A DNA stretch of 64,000 bases from Thermoplasmata archaeon (GTDB lineage: Archaea > Thermoplasmatota > Thermoplasmata > Thermoplasmatales > Thermoplasmataceae): the NCBI GenBank assembly GCA_021810045.1, contig JAJZJR010000001.1:248001-312000 (forward strand), given 5' to 3'. The first letter of the stretch is position 1. Every line of letters starts with the position of its first letter. The translations under genes and the position numbers were made by a program. This document shows, in pieces, positions 7,933 to 16,323 of this stretch. The notes below the pieces were generated by a model. The model ran no database searches. It worked only from the letters and a program-made list of their open reading frames with translations, and was not told the origin of the DNA.

Positions 7933-8976
7933 TTACTCAACTGACAACATTTTTGGGTCCATCCCATATCTCATAAGGAGCTTTCTCGCGTAAATAACAC
8001 AGTTGGGCTTGTTAAGATTTAGCATTATCCAATATCCATTGTACAATTTCTTTGCTGCAGGAAGTGGTCCCCCATACATGTTCTTATTCTCCTTATTAAG
8101 AAGGTATCTCTTTGGGCCAGCAGGGATTGGTAAAGACTTGTCGGTTATCTTTCCTTTTTTGATTAGCCATTCTGCTGTATTTATGAGGATTTGATTCGCT
8201 GCACTAATATCAAATCGTTCACTACCCAGATACATTCGTGTGTATTTTTCCGAGTCCTGCGAGTTTCTTGCAGCATCAACATGGTTCGTTTCTAAGGATA
8301 AATCATCCTTTGGCGAAAGAAGCTCTTCCAATTTCTCCTTTACAAATGATTCTATTTCCTCATCGTCATAAATGAAAGAAGACTCCTTAGATGCGAATCT
8401 CTTTAGTACAGGGGCAATTGCGTTTCCAAATGCATCAGTGTCTTCTACTAGAACCGACCATGCCTTGTACAGGTTGTTGAGTTTGGAGACTATTTCTTCC
8501 AGTTTTCCAATGTTTTGCCTATCCAAAAGATTAAGGTTCCTTAGCACGGTTTGCAAAGGGTCACTCTCAGCATCCACTCTCCAAATTACCCTTTCCTCTG
8601 TAGGCAATCCCTCTTCGAAAGATTTAATCAAAACAAAGATTACTCCATTTGTCAGAAGCCCATATTTCGTGCCCTCACTATAGCAGTACTTTCCTAATTG
8701 GGATAAGTGCTGATCCAATCCAGAAGATAACTTCTTTACTTCAATAATCATGATTTTCCTGCCTTTTTGATTGGGTTCTGTCAAGGTGTAATCTGGATAA
8801 CCTTCTGATGTCTTATTTTCAGGCACAACTAAATCTGGATCTTCTGGGTCCCATCCCAGTTTTCTCAACAGCGGATTAATTAAGTAATACCTGACCTGTT
8901 CCTCATTTTGCGAAAGGATGTCCCTATACTTCTCTATTCTTCCCAAAAACATCTGAATAAACTCGCTATCTAACAT
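7933..8976 (-). CDS. HsdR-N-like PD-(D/E)XK nuclease (347 aa)
   Basis: Residues 10-125 match the Type I restriction HsdR N-terminal nuclease domain: NEEQVRYYLINPLLRKLGWD, then EGYPDYTL (catalytic Asp), then IMIIEVKKL (ExK), then GLLTNGVIFVLI. No helicase domain follows, so this is a free-standing nuclease. The C-terminal 90 residues (PAGPKRYLLNKENK onward) look like a separate small reader-type domain. Its start is divergent from the 52-aa AbrB gene, with TATA-like AT-rich DNA between them. Confidence 0.75.
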   Translation of the reverse strand: MLDSEFIQMFLGRIEKYRDILSQNEEQVRYYLINPLLRKLGWDPEDPDLVVPENKTSEGYPDYTLTEPNQKGRKIMIIEVKKLSSGLDQHLSQLGKYCYSEGTKYGLLTNGVIFVLIKSFEEGLPTEERVIWRVDAESDPLQTVLRNLNLLDRQNIGKLEEIVSKLNNLYKAWSVLVEDTDAFGNAIAPVLKRFASKESSFIYDDEEIESFVKEKLEELLSPKDDLSLETNHVDAARNSQDSEKYTRMYLGSERFDISAANQILINTAEWLIKKGKITDKSLPIPAGPKRYLLNKENKNMYGGPLPAAKKLYNGYWIMLNLNKPNCVIYARKLLMRYGMDPKMLSVE

Positions 8977-9098
8977 TAATGGCCTCTATCAAATGTCTTA
9001 AGTCACAGTAGTTATAAACTTTTTTATACTCACATGATAATAATTCTCTAGGCCATTAAAAGGATCATTCATTTAATTATACGAAACAATACCAAAAA

Positions 9099-9257
9099 AT
9101 GCAACAACTGGTAGATGTATCTCATCTCTCAAAGAGGGGGTCTTCTTTAAGAATGACAGTTCCTAAGAAAGTCCAGGTTAAACTTGGGGTGAAAGAAGAG
9201 GATATTGTGGGATTTTATGAGGAAGATGGAAAGATTGTGTTGAAGAAAATGGATTAA
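9099..9257 (+). CDS. AbrB-family protein (52 aa)
   Basis: A short but complete AbrB/SpoVT swapped hairpin: SHLSKRGSSLRMTVPKKVQV followed by LGVKEEDIVGFYEEDGKIVL. It is clearly paralogous to the 52-aa protein at 27566-27724 (shared ISKRGxSxRxTxPKKV core and the same length). It is divergent from the HsdR-N nuclease gene and shares its intergenic region, so autoregulation or antitoxin-like control of that nuclease is plausible. Confidence 0.75.
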   Translation: MQQLVDVSHLSKRGSSLRMTVPKKVQVKLGVKEEDIVGFYEEDGKIVLKKMD

Positions 9258-9377
9258 TTTGCGAAACTTATCCCAAGTTCAACGTGAATTTTGAGTGGTG
9301 AGGATTGCCAAAAACTGGACAAAGTGGCATCCGAGCAGATCCATTTCTTCCCAGATCATGCCTTTCTACATAGTAAA

Positions 9378-9402
9378 GTTTAAAAATATATAATCATTAT
9401 CA
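9378..9402 (+). promoter_or_regulatory. Candidate promoter for the 279-aa gene
   Basis: AT-rich TTTAAAAATATATAAT forms a strong TATA box. Initiation about 25 nt downstream would leave a 5' leader of roughly 85 nt before the GTG start at 9504; this leader contains a 19-codon ATG frame (MLIREVDKS...) that ends before the gene. Confidence 0.4.
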
Positions 9403-9503
9403 AGATAATGCTTATCAGAGAGGTGGACAAATCCCTCGATATGCGCTTGATTTTGCGCCTGAGGTAGAACACTGAACTCTTCAATGCATCTTCTGAAATT
9501 GAA

Positions 9504-10343
9504 GTGCCCATTCCTGTATTTATATACGACATTGAGGACAAAGTTTTCATGAATACCTATTTTCCGAAAAACCGGAAAATTAGAAACCTGGACCTTATAC
9601 TCAAGAAATTTGAGGCCGTAGAGCTTGAAGATTCTTTTGTTACAACAACAAGGATCAATAACGTGAAAGACTTGGCCATAGTCAGGAAACTTTTACTTCT
9701 ACCATCTGTAATGCTCAACAGGGCGGACATGAGCAAAGGTTTCCTCAATCTTTATGTTAGGTTCCACAGCAGCATCCTTGAGGAGATATCGGCACTTCTT
9801 TCTGAGTACACTGTTGATACGGCAAATTCCAGGATAGAACTGCTTGGGCCCTCTCCCGGACTAATGGAAATCATGGATCTTATTAATTCTCAATATCCTG
9901 TTTCTCTCATAACATACGAGATTGAGGTGCCTGAAAATGACGAGAACCTGACCCCCATGCTTCAGCTCAATGCAGTTGCTGAAGTAAAGATATCTACAAC
10001 CGGCAGCGGAGGTTTCCTGGCCGTCATTTACACGGAAGATGTCATAGGAAAGCAACTGCCGAAAGGAATGGAGGAATTGTCTGTACAGGATGGGTTGTAT
10101 TCCTTCACAATCTCTAACGACATCCTGAGAACCATCAGAGAGGAATCGACCAAATTACATATAGTGAGGATGAGGTTTTTTGTGAAGCCTGGAGATGGGA
10201 AGCTGCAGGTAACGGTCTTTCTTCCCTCAAACCAAGTCTATGAATATTACACCGTCATTTTTAACGTTGCCAGGGCTTCAAATAACGTTGTGAGGATCAG
10301 GTATATACTCCCATATGGCAGAGATGTGTGGGATTTCCTCTAA
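9504..10343 (+). CDS. Hypothetical protein (279 aa)
   Basis: GTG start; soluble, alternating beta/alpha composition with no signal peptide, membrane segment or HTH that I recognise. The N-terminal half has a helix-rich segment (VKDLAIVRKLLLLPSVMLNR) and the C-terminal half looks beta-rich. Base composition is closer to the chromosomal genes than to the AT-rich defence genes on its left. Function not assigned. Confidence 0.6.
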   Translation: MPIPVFIYDIEDKVFMNTYFPKNRKIRNLDLILKKFEAVELEDSFVTTTRINNVKDLAIVRKLLLLPSVMLNRADMSKGFLNLYVRFHSSILEEISALLSEYTVDTANSRIELLGPSPGLMEIMDLINSQYPVSLITYEIEVPENDENLTPMLQLNAVAEVKISTTGSGGFLAVIYTEDVIGKQLPKGMEELSVQDGLYSFTISNDILRTIREESTKLHIVRMRFFVKPGDGKLQVTVFLPSNQVYEYYTVIFNVARASNNVVRIRYILPYGRDVWDFL

Positions 10344-10467
10344 CAGTACAGGAAAAACGACCGACCTAAGAGGGGCATGCAGTTCCATTCAGCAGGTCAT
10401 ATGCTCTGATAATGTACCATGCATTTATAGCGGTTGAGGTTATATCTATCGGAATAGAGGAATAAGA

Positions 10468-10629
10468 ATGGTCCAAATGCTATTTAGATGCGAAGGATGT
10501 GGAGCGGTCTATTCAGATCAGGAAATAGCCAATCGATGTGAGGTTCATTGCAGGACGAAGAACGCCTGCAGTGTGGAATACCTGAGAAAATCCGTTGGCA
10601 TCGTATCGAGAGTGGGGAATCAAGTGTAA
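10468..10629 (+). CDS. Small C2H2-like zinc-finger protein (53 aa)
   Basis: ATG 10468; reads MVQMLFRCEGCGAVY and CEVHCRTKNAC. The CxxC knuckle followed by C-x-x-x-C/H residues fits one zinc-binding module. Short stand-alone zinc fingers of this kind are common in archaeal mobile elements and often bind DNA. It lies between the 279-aa gene and the convergent integrase gene. Confidence 0.5.
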   Translation: MVQMLFRCEGCGAVYSDQEIANRCEVHCRTKNACSVEYLRKSVGIVSRVGNQV

Positions 10630-10806
10630 TCTGGCTATTCTTAGATCATTGATGATTTTGACGGTCGGTCTTTGCAACAACCAGTCTTTTTACGACAGCG
10701 GAGTGGGACTCTCCTTTTTCCAGATTATATCTATTAATTTTCTCCGCTGTCTGTTTTTTATGGCCTCATAACTTCAATTTACCTTCATTTTTGTCGATAT
10801 ATCTTG

Positions 10807-11625
10807 TCAATCTCGGTCTTGTCCCCGTTGTCTTCGCATAGATTCGTTGATTGGCCTGACCATATCAATGAAGCTTGAAGTATCTATGTCCCCTACCTGC
10901 TGGTAGATTGTCGTAACAAAAGGGTCCCCATGTCCCAGCCATCTCTGTGCAATTGTGATTGGGATCCCTCCCACGGCACACCTCACCCCAAAAGTGTGCC
11001 TGAACATGTGCGGATGAATCTTATGCAGCTGACCTTTCTTTTCCTTGGATTTCACATACTCAATCCCCGTGATGCCTGTCTCTTCCCCTATCTTCTCAAT
11101 GAACTTCTTGACGGCCGAATAAGTCATTGGGAACAGATAATCCCTGGAACTGGAGTCAATCGGGATTCCCGTGTATCTCCTTACGCGGTCCATGTATTCG
11201 TAGAGAGCGGTCTTCAGTTCCGACTGGATTGGAATTTTCCTAGTTGGCTGCACCCGTCTCTTCTTTTCGCTCTGGACATACAGGGTTCCATACTTGCCTT
11301 CATCGAGGGCAAAGTCAATGGGCCTAATGCCATATGTGAGGCCAAGTCTATTATCGTACCAATGAATGGCCTCCCCGACCCTCACCCCGGTACTCAGCAT
11401 TATTTCAAAAAGAAACCTGTATCGGTACATGTATAGTTTCTTCTTGCCGGAATATTGCTCTATTCTCTTATCAACGTATGCGAGGATCTGATCCACCTCA
11501 TCATCCTGGAAATAGGCATAGGTCAACCGACCCCTTAGTGAAGTCTTGATCTTGACCCCTCTTCCTGGGGCTATAACCGGCATCATGTTAAACTCCAGAA
11601 AACACCTATCTTTATAAACATTCAT
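10807..11625 (-). CDS. Tyrosine recombinase/integrase (272 aa)
   Basis: Catalytic pattern of phage-type integrases: Arg I in STGVRVGEAIHWYD (near residue 78), the HxxR box in HPHMFRHTFGVR (near 206), and the last His and nucleophilic Tyr in WLGHGDPFVTTIYQQVG (near 233-243). There is also an N-terminal SAM-like segment, somewhat short. It would integrate or excise a circular element by site-specific recombination. It is intact and lies between the defence island and the large element. No att core was recognised beside it, so which segment it mobilises is unclear. Confidence 0.9.
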   Translation of the reverse strand: MNVYKDRCFLEFNMMPVIAPGRGVKIKTSLRGRLTYAYFQDDEVDQILAYVDKRIEQYSGKKKLYMYRYRFLFEIMLSTGVRVGEAIHWYDNRLGLTYGIRPIDFALDEGKYGTLYVQSEKKRRVQPTRKIPIQSELKTALYEYMDRVRRYTGIPIDSSSRDYLFPMTYSAVKKFIEKIGEETGITGIEYVKSKEKKGQLHKIHPHMFRHTFGVRCAVGGIPITIAQRWLGHGDPFVTTIYQQVGDIDTSSFIDMVRPINESMRRQRGQDRD

Positions 11626-11731
11626 TCCGTTGACATTCTCGGGCCCTGAAACAAATCAACCCTTTCTTATATACTTAAGACCGGGACTTGAAAACAAGAC
11701 TCCATTTTTTCGCCAATAAACTATACTTTGC

Positions 11732-11830
11732 CTATAGAGATTTCAGGAGTAACTCAATCAGTTCGGATGCCCCCACCTTTGTCAACTCTCCCAGGTAAAT
11801 CTTCCCTCTGGGGTGGAGATGTATATCTAA
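11732..11830 (-). pseudogene. Fragment of a helical repeat domain related to the 189-aa host protein
   Basis: The open stretch reads GKIYLGELTKVGASELIELL and then a stop. This is the same pattern as the end of each repeat in the protein at 58051-58620 (LDELTRKEASELIELLKNA). There is no start codon in frame and the upstream part of the repeat is missing, so I take it as the 3' remnant of a related gene, left next to the integrase. Confidence 0.4.
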
Positions 11831-11832
11831 AA

Positions 11833-12627
11833 TCAGTAAGCCAATTCGATAATTAAGGAAGGGACGGTTTTGTTGCATAGCTCTGCAATTTCTGCATCAT
11901 CGGAAAGCTTTCCCTTCTGCTGAGCGTCAAACAAAGACTCGTAGTTTTTTCTAAATCCTTTATCCTCTGTAAAGAAAGTTAATTTTGAAAACGTTCTCTT
12001 TTCTGCCCCAAATGCCAGTATGATGATCAATTCAACCAGAATATCTTTATCCTGACCGTCGCTCCTTGGGTTGAAATGCTTCGAAACAACTTCATCGTCC
12101 AGTTTATTCCTCATCTCTGCCTTATGGTTTTCGAGCTTCGGATATGATATCGGGGGAAAAAGGCTCGTTATCTTTTTATCGATCTCATCGCTCAAATCTG
12201 CCGGGATATTGAACAATATTTCCTGAATTTCATCCAAAGTGCTCGTTGCAAAGAAACTTTCCAAATTCCGGTACCCGTCGAGAATAAAATCCAACCTGTT
12301 CTGCTTAATCAGTCCTTTATCCTTGTTAATGCTGTCTTCAATTGCGATCAGTTCCTTTCTCTTTTGCGAGGATGATAATGAATCCCATCCTCTTCCGGAC
12401 CTATCGAGATGCATCAAACTTTCCCGTATCCTAGTGGCTAAGGAAGAAAAGGACTCCGCTAGAATTTCATTTATTTCGATCAAGATTTTTCCCGAGATTT
12501 CAAGTGTCATTCCCCTGTGTTCCTGATAAAAGCTGAGTGCGGATTTGTGTCTCTTTCGGCCGGACAAAGCAACGTCAAAAGCGACATTGGTATCTACTAA
12601 TTTAGCTTCCTCAGTCAGGGGTTGCCA
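11833..12627 (-). CDS. PIN-like domain ribonuclease candidate with unusual start
   Basis: The first TTG in the frame is at 12567, but the frame is open up to 12627 and encodes KLVDTNVAFDVALSGRKRH. xVDTNVxxD is the first acidic motif of PIN nucleases, so the true start must lie upstream of the TTG, although no ATG, GTG or TTG exists there; CTG at 12618 is one option. The last acidic motif is probably LTFFTEDKGFRKNY near the C-terminus, again as in PIN domains. Directly downstream of a helical 246-aa gene that it overlaps, suggesting a two-gene toxin-antitoxin-like or RNA-targeting defence pair. Confidence 0.55.
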   Translation of the reverse strand, partial: WQPLTEEAKLVDTNVAFDVALSGRKRHKSALSFYQEHRGMTLEISGKILIEINEILAESFSSLATRIRESLMHLDRSGRGWDSLSSSQKRKELIAIEDSINKDKGLIKQNRLDFILDGYRNLESFFATSTLDEIQEILFNIPADLSDEIDKKITSLFPPISYPKLENHKAEMRNKLDDEVVSKHFNPRSDGQDKDILVELIIILAFGAEKRTFSKLTFFTEDKGFRKNYESLFDAQQKGKLSDDAEIAELCNKTVPSLIIELAY

Positions 12628-13351
12628 TCACTTCCTGAGATTCCGGAGGGCAGAGATTCCCTAAAGATTTTGTGATTTCTCTCCTGGTTGCGCTCCTCTT
12701 TTTCTGCTGTTCAAATGTAAATAAACCCAGTTCAGCATATCTTCTCAGCATAACGGCCTTACTCAGTTTGTCATTCAGATACGCGTAGATTACTACCTGA
12801 TACATGAATGAAACAAACGAAAGAATGTTGTTCTCTTCCTTGCTCAGCTTCTTACTTCGAGTTCTGGCGATAGCAACCATGTTCAGGAACTGCAAGTACC
12901 GGTCATAATATGAAGGAAAGAGGGCATCGATTTCTGTCCAGGTTTCTTTCTTCTTCACAATCGATACGAGATCCTTCTGATAGCCGCTAAGCCTGTGTAT
13001 TGTTTCATCCAGATTATCTCTTACGAGTTCATTCCTTTCTTTCTGGGTTAATTCGACCATGAATTTGTCAACATACTCAAATCTTTTATCCAGTTTCTCG
13101 AGTTTTTCCTTGAAGCCATCCACTATCTCTTTATCTGGTTCCCTGAAGCTAACTTCTGAGTTCATGAACTCTATAATGAAGTCTGCCAATGAAGTATAGA
13201 GGTCAGTGTTTCTTTCAATGTAGTCGTTAATGAGGTTCTGAACAGTATTCTTGTCATATATGTGATTTCGCTTTATTCTCCTCTCTATCGAATGGAGAGG
13301 AGCAGGAACTATGAGGCTACGATAAAATTCATTGCTGTCCATCTCAATCAT
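12611..13351 (-). CDS. Helical hypothetical protein (246 aa), partner of the PIN-like protein
   Basis: Strongly charged, almost entirely alpha-helical protein (for example KEKLEKLDKRFEYVDKFMVE) without known motifs or membrane segments. Its 3' end overlaps the PIN-like frame, implying translational coupling. It could neutralise or guide the PIN-like nuclease; this is position-based inference. Confidence 0.6.
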   Translation of the reverse strand: MIEMDSNEFYRSLIVPAPLHSIERRIKRNHIYDKNTVQNLINDYIERNTDLYTSLADFIIEFMNSEVSFREPDKEIVDGFKEKLEKLDKRFEYVDKFMVELTQKERNELVRDNLDETIHRLSGYQKDLVSIVKKKETWTEIDALFPSYYDRYLQFLNMVAIARTRSKKLSKEENNILSFVSFMYQVVIYAYLNDKLSKAVMLRRYAELGLFTFEQQKKRSATRREITKSLGNLCPPESQEVMATPD

Positions 13352-13514
13352 TACTCTATCTGATATTGCCTATACGTAATTATAAATTACAGCATATTAG
13401 TTTTTTCGCCAAAGGTTTTGGGCATTTTTGTTTTCGTTATCTGTATCATAAGTTCACAATGAGCACACAGCCAAGCGAAAGCAAACGATTTAACCCGTTC
13501 AACATAATACATAC

Positions 13515-14156
13515 ATGGGTATAGTCAGAGATGAAATTCTGAGACGGCTCCACGAAGACTTCTCAAAGAGCCTGAAAAATGACGTGGACATTGTCGTGTT
13601 CACCAACGACACAGCTGAACACTGTGACACTGCTCTTGCTATTGTGAAGGAACTTTCAAGGTTGAACGAGAGGATCCATTTCATTCACTACAACGTGGAC
13701 AAGAATCTGGAGGCTTCTGAAGCCTACAGGGTTTCAAGGGCCCCCACCACAATTGTGGCCAGGCATGGAGAAAAGGACGGCAGGATAAGGTTCTCGGGCC
13801 TTCCTTCAGGGTATGAGTTCACCTCCCTGGTTGAAGTCATAAAGAACATTTCAAGGAATGAGGCGTCCCTCACTGCTTCCACTCTCCAGAGGATTGCAGC
13901 AGTATCGATTCCCACTGAAATCCGGGTATTTGTGACCCCAACCTGCCCTTATTCCCCAAGGATTGTCCAGGCAGCACACAAGTTTGCGATGATGAATCCC
14001 CACATCAGGACAGACGTTATTGAGGCCCTTGAGTTCCACGACCTTGCCAGCGAAGCAGGAGTGAATTCGGTTCCTCACGTTACAATCAATAACGGAAAGG
14101 AATTTGAGGGAGCGTTCCCGGAAGAAACCTTTGCCTCCTACGTTGCAGGAGATTGA
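13515..14156 (+). CDS. Two-domain thioredoxin-fold protein (PDO-like) with monothiol sites
   Basis: 213 aa, the usual length of archaeal protein disulfide oxidoreductases with two thioredoxin folds. In the N-terminal half the expected CxxC is replaced by EHCDTA, and the C-terminal active site reads TPTCPYSP, i.e. CPYS instead of CPYC. Each half thus keeps a single Cys. The cis-Pro loops are present (SRAPTT near residue 76, NSVPHVT near 189). It probably retains glutaredoxin-like or isomerase rather than dithiol oxidase activity. Upstream DNA has a TATA-like box and no ribosome-binding site, as for host genes. Confidence 0.75.
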   Translation: MGIVRDEILRRLHEDFSKSLKNDVDIVVFTNDTAEHCDTALAIVKELSRLNERIHFIHYNVDKNLEASEAYRVSRAPTTIVARHGEKDGRIRFSGLPSGYEFTSLVEVIKNISRNEASLTASTLQRIAAVSIPTEIRVFVTPTCPYSPRIVQAAHKFAMMNPHIRTDVIEALEFHDLASEAGVNSVPHVTINNGKEFEGAFPEETFASYVAGD

Positions 14157-14167
14157 AAAGATAGGGA

Positions 14168-14198
14168 GTGGTGTACGGGGAGATGCCGTACACACCAC
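14168..14198. terminator. Strong GC-rich hairpin after the thioredoxin-fold gene
   Basis: GTGGTGTACGG and CCGTACACACCAC can pair around a 7-nt loop with a two-base bulge. It starts 12 nt after the stop codon of the preceding gene. It may end transcription or stabilise the 3' end of the mRNA. Confidence 0.4.
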
Positions 14199-14342
14199 AC
14201 GGGCTTGAAGGAGCGGGTAGCCCAGTTTAGGAAAGATTGCGGAGTCATAAACATTGCCATAAAAGTGCATCTGCAATAGCTTTTTCCTAGCGTCAATTTG
14301 CAAGTGATATATCACTCGTCAAAGCCACTACATCTGACATAT

Positions 14343-14621
14343 ATGAACAAAGGCAAGTTCAGTGAAAGGAACAGAAGATACGTTCTAAAGCGGTCCCAGA
14401 GGCATCGCCCTATCTGTACCTGCGGAACCTACCTAAAATCCTCGTATATATTGGAGAGGGTCAACGGATCCGCTAAATGGGTAAGGATAGGATATTTTTG
14501 CCCCTCATGCTTGAATTTCTATAGAACTCCGCCAGATTCTTCAATCGTTTTCAACGAAGTTATTGAACCAAAGAGTGTGGAAGAGCTAAAACACAACCTG
14601 GAAAAGCTCTTTCTAAATTGA
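14343..14621 (+). CDS. Zinc-ribbon-containing small protein (92 aa)
   Basis: Two Cys pairs (CTCGTY near residue 23 and CPSCLNFY near 56) make a zinc ribbon inside an otherwise basic protein. I chose the ATG at 14343 because GATATATC lies about 28 nt upstream, fitting leaderless initiation; an in-frame ATG at 14298 would precede that box. Function unknown. Confidence 0.6.
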   Translation: MNKGKFSERNRRYVLKRSQRHRPICTCGTYLKSSYILERVNGSAKWVRIGYFCPSCLNFYRTPPDSSIVFNEVIEPKSVEELKHNLEKLFLN

Positions 14622-14654
14622 GTGAAAAACTCTCTTATCGAGAGTTCCTGATGG

Positions 14655-15032
14655 TTATGTAATTGTTTTCTTAACAGACCTCGCCCTAGACAGACCAGAC
14701 ATTGCCAAGTATATTCCGAAAGCAGCAAGCAGTGCCAACGAAACCAAAGCCATTAAATGATTGTTAAGAACCACATACTCAGCCATGATTATCCATTTCT
14801 CGATAAATGGCATTGAACTGGGGAGAAGACTGCTTATGGTAGGTTGCTGATAATTTATCACCTGGTAATGAGTATTGTAATTGACAGCTCTAAGATAATA
14901 TTTGCCTATAAAGAACCAAGGGATTGTTTCGGACCTCTCATACGGTGCTAGTATGCCAAACAAATACACCATGTACAACCAGACAAAGAGCAGGAATGCT
15001 ATGATGTTGAGTCTAATCTTTAGTCTTTTCAT
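14655..15032 (-). CDS. Small membrane protein downstream of the G1 peptidase (125 aa)
   Basis: Starts at ATG 15032 behind AGAGGTGTCTA. Two membrane segments frame an outside loop: LNIIAFLLFVWLYMVYLFGI near the N-terminus and LMALVSLALLAAFGIYLAM near the C-terminus. The same gene order (G1 peptidase, then a 125-aa two-TM protein) occurs at 47178-48644, so the pair is a recurring cassette. The membrane protein may anchor, export or process the peptidase. Confidence 0.6.
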   Translation of the reverse strand: MKRLKIRLNIIAFLLFVWLYMVYLFGILAPYERSETIPWFFIGKYYLRAVNYNTHYQVINYQQPTISSLLPSSMPFIEKWIIMAEYVVLNNHLMALVSLALLAAFGIYLAMSGLSRARSVKKTIT

Positions 15033-15139
15033 TAGACACCTCTGATAATAATTAACGAAATTGTATGACAACTTTGCCTTGGTTAAGAATGCATGAAATT
15101 TTTCACCATAAAGAAAAAAGGAGAGAAAAGTATTTTGGA

Positions 15140-15940
15140 TCAACTCGGATTCTGCCAAGTCATTGTGAAGCTGCTCTGGTCACTCCCTAATGCATTTGGA
15201 TAAGCAAGCGTTGTCCCGCCACTATTCTTTATCGTTACCTCGTAATTTGGTAGTTGACCAATATTGAGATCGCTCCCATTTGCTTGATCCTGGACATTGT
15301 TGTAATTTCCAGAGGTATATGCTGGCCCAAAATCAATGACATTGAAGTCAGAAAGCGGCTCGCTTAGATTCTTCTCCACTATCCATTCTGCCGAGGTCTT
15401 GTCTGGTGAATAGGTGAAAGTGTGCTGAAAATAGTTATTATTAGTTGAATCGATAATGGATATTGTATAGCTGTTGCCAGTTCCAACCTCCTGTATAAAT
15501 GCGTTTATCACATCTCCGGGACTGACTGAGAAAACTTGAACTGCAGATGCGTTTCCCGGAACCATTTCATACCACGCAAAGTAAGAATTTCCTCCAATGG
15601 GGTAGGAGATTTCTTCCGTACCCACCTGTATGAGATTTCCGTCAGCAGCTAATGTAGATCCACCTATTCCAACCCATTCACTAACCCTGTTAGTTGTTCC
15701 ATAGAAAACGTTAGAAGGGATCGACGGGACAATCCAAGAGCCCATAACCGCATTAAATACTGGCTGCGGTGACAGGTAATTAGATACAACTACATATCCT
15801 CCCCAATTCTCATCGCTGCTTTGGATACTTTGTGTTCCTGTACCAGCCTGAGCTATTGTTGCCTGTGAAAGTGCCATCATCATAGAAAAAAATGCCAAAG
15901 CAACAAACAAGTGCGTGAACAATCGTCTTTTAGCTCGCAT
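15140..15940 (-). CDS. Secreted acid peptidase, family G1 (eqolisin-like)
   Basis: 266 aa from ATG 15940 (GGTGA five nt upstream; TATA TTTTATAA about 30 nt further). A signal peptide (LFTHLFVALAFFSMMMALSQ) precedes the G1 domain: NWGGYVV, SWIVPSI, WVGIGGS, then IQVGTEE with the candidate catalytic Gln and SAEWIVEK with the catalytic Glu. G1 peptidases cleave proteins outside the cell at low pH, which suits an acidophile. The partner membrane gene follows at once. Confidence 0.8.
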   Translation of the reverse strand: MRAKRRLFTHLFVALAFFSMMMALSQATIAQAGTGTQSIQSSDENWGGYVVVSNYLSPQPVFNAVMGSWIVPSIPSNVFYGTTNRVSEWVGIGGSTLAADGNLIQVGTEEISYPIGGNSYFAWYEMVPGNASAVQVFSVSPGDVINAFIQEVGTGNSYTISIIDSTNNNYFQHTFTYSPDKTSAEWIVEKNLSEPLSDFNVIDFGPAYTSGNYNNVQDQANGSDLNIGQLPNYEVTIKNSGGTTLAYPNALGSDQSSFTMTWQNPS

Positions 15941-15961
15941 TGATTCACCAAGAAGTAACAC

Positions 15962-16323
15962 TCTGGAATCAATTATAAAAGTTTCGTTTTATAATTATAA
16001 TGGAAAAAATTAATAAAGTGGTATGTGCAAGGCTGAAGTTTTCAGTACTAATCGAGACGGAATACTTTGTGTCAGTACCACATTTTTACGAATAAATCAA
16101 TGCCCTTGAAGGTTAGTCAAACATTTTCCCTTTAATCGACTGTTAAAACCAAAACCGTGACTGAAAATTCTTTCAGGACATTTTCCCCGGTTTTTGCATG
16201 CGATCAGGCGTAACGTAGCGTGCGTATAATAATTATATAGAGTATAGCAAGAAGCCCTGGCATAACAAGAAAAATTGAGGGATTAATTTTCCCTTTGATT
16301 GTGGTACTGCCACACTTTTGTGC
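15962..16323. other. Intergenic region between the G1 peptidase and the element core
   Basis: About 360 nt between the divergent-side promoter of the G1 peptidase (TTTATAATTATAAT near 15980) and the 3' end of the ATPase gene. No supported gene. AT-rich near both ends, with a GC-richer middle including GCGTAACGTAGCGTGCG near 16206; no clear repeat or att core was seen. Confidence 0.4.

Noticed and set aside
9258-9503. Riboswitch or attenuator in the leader of the 279-aa gene
   Set aside because: There is a short ATG frame and a weak GCGC hairpin, but no known riboswitch core.
10800-11830. Defining exact attL/attR of the element
   Set aside because: I could not find a convincing direct-repeat pair flanking the integrase or the element, so no boundaries are claimed.
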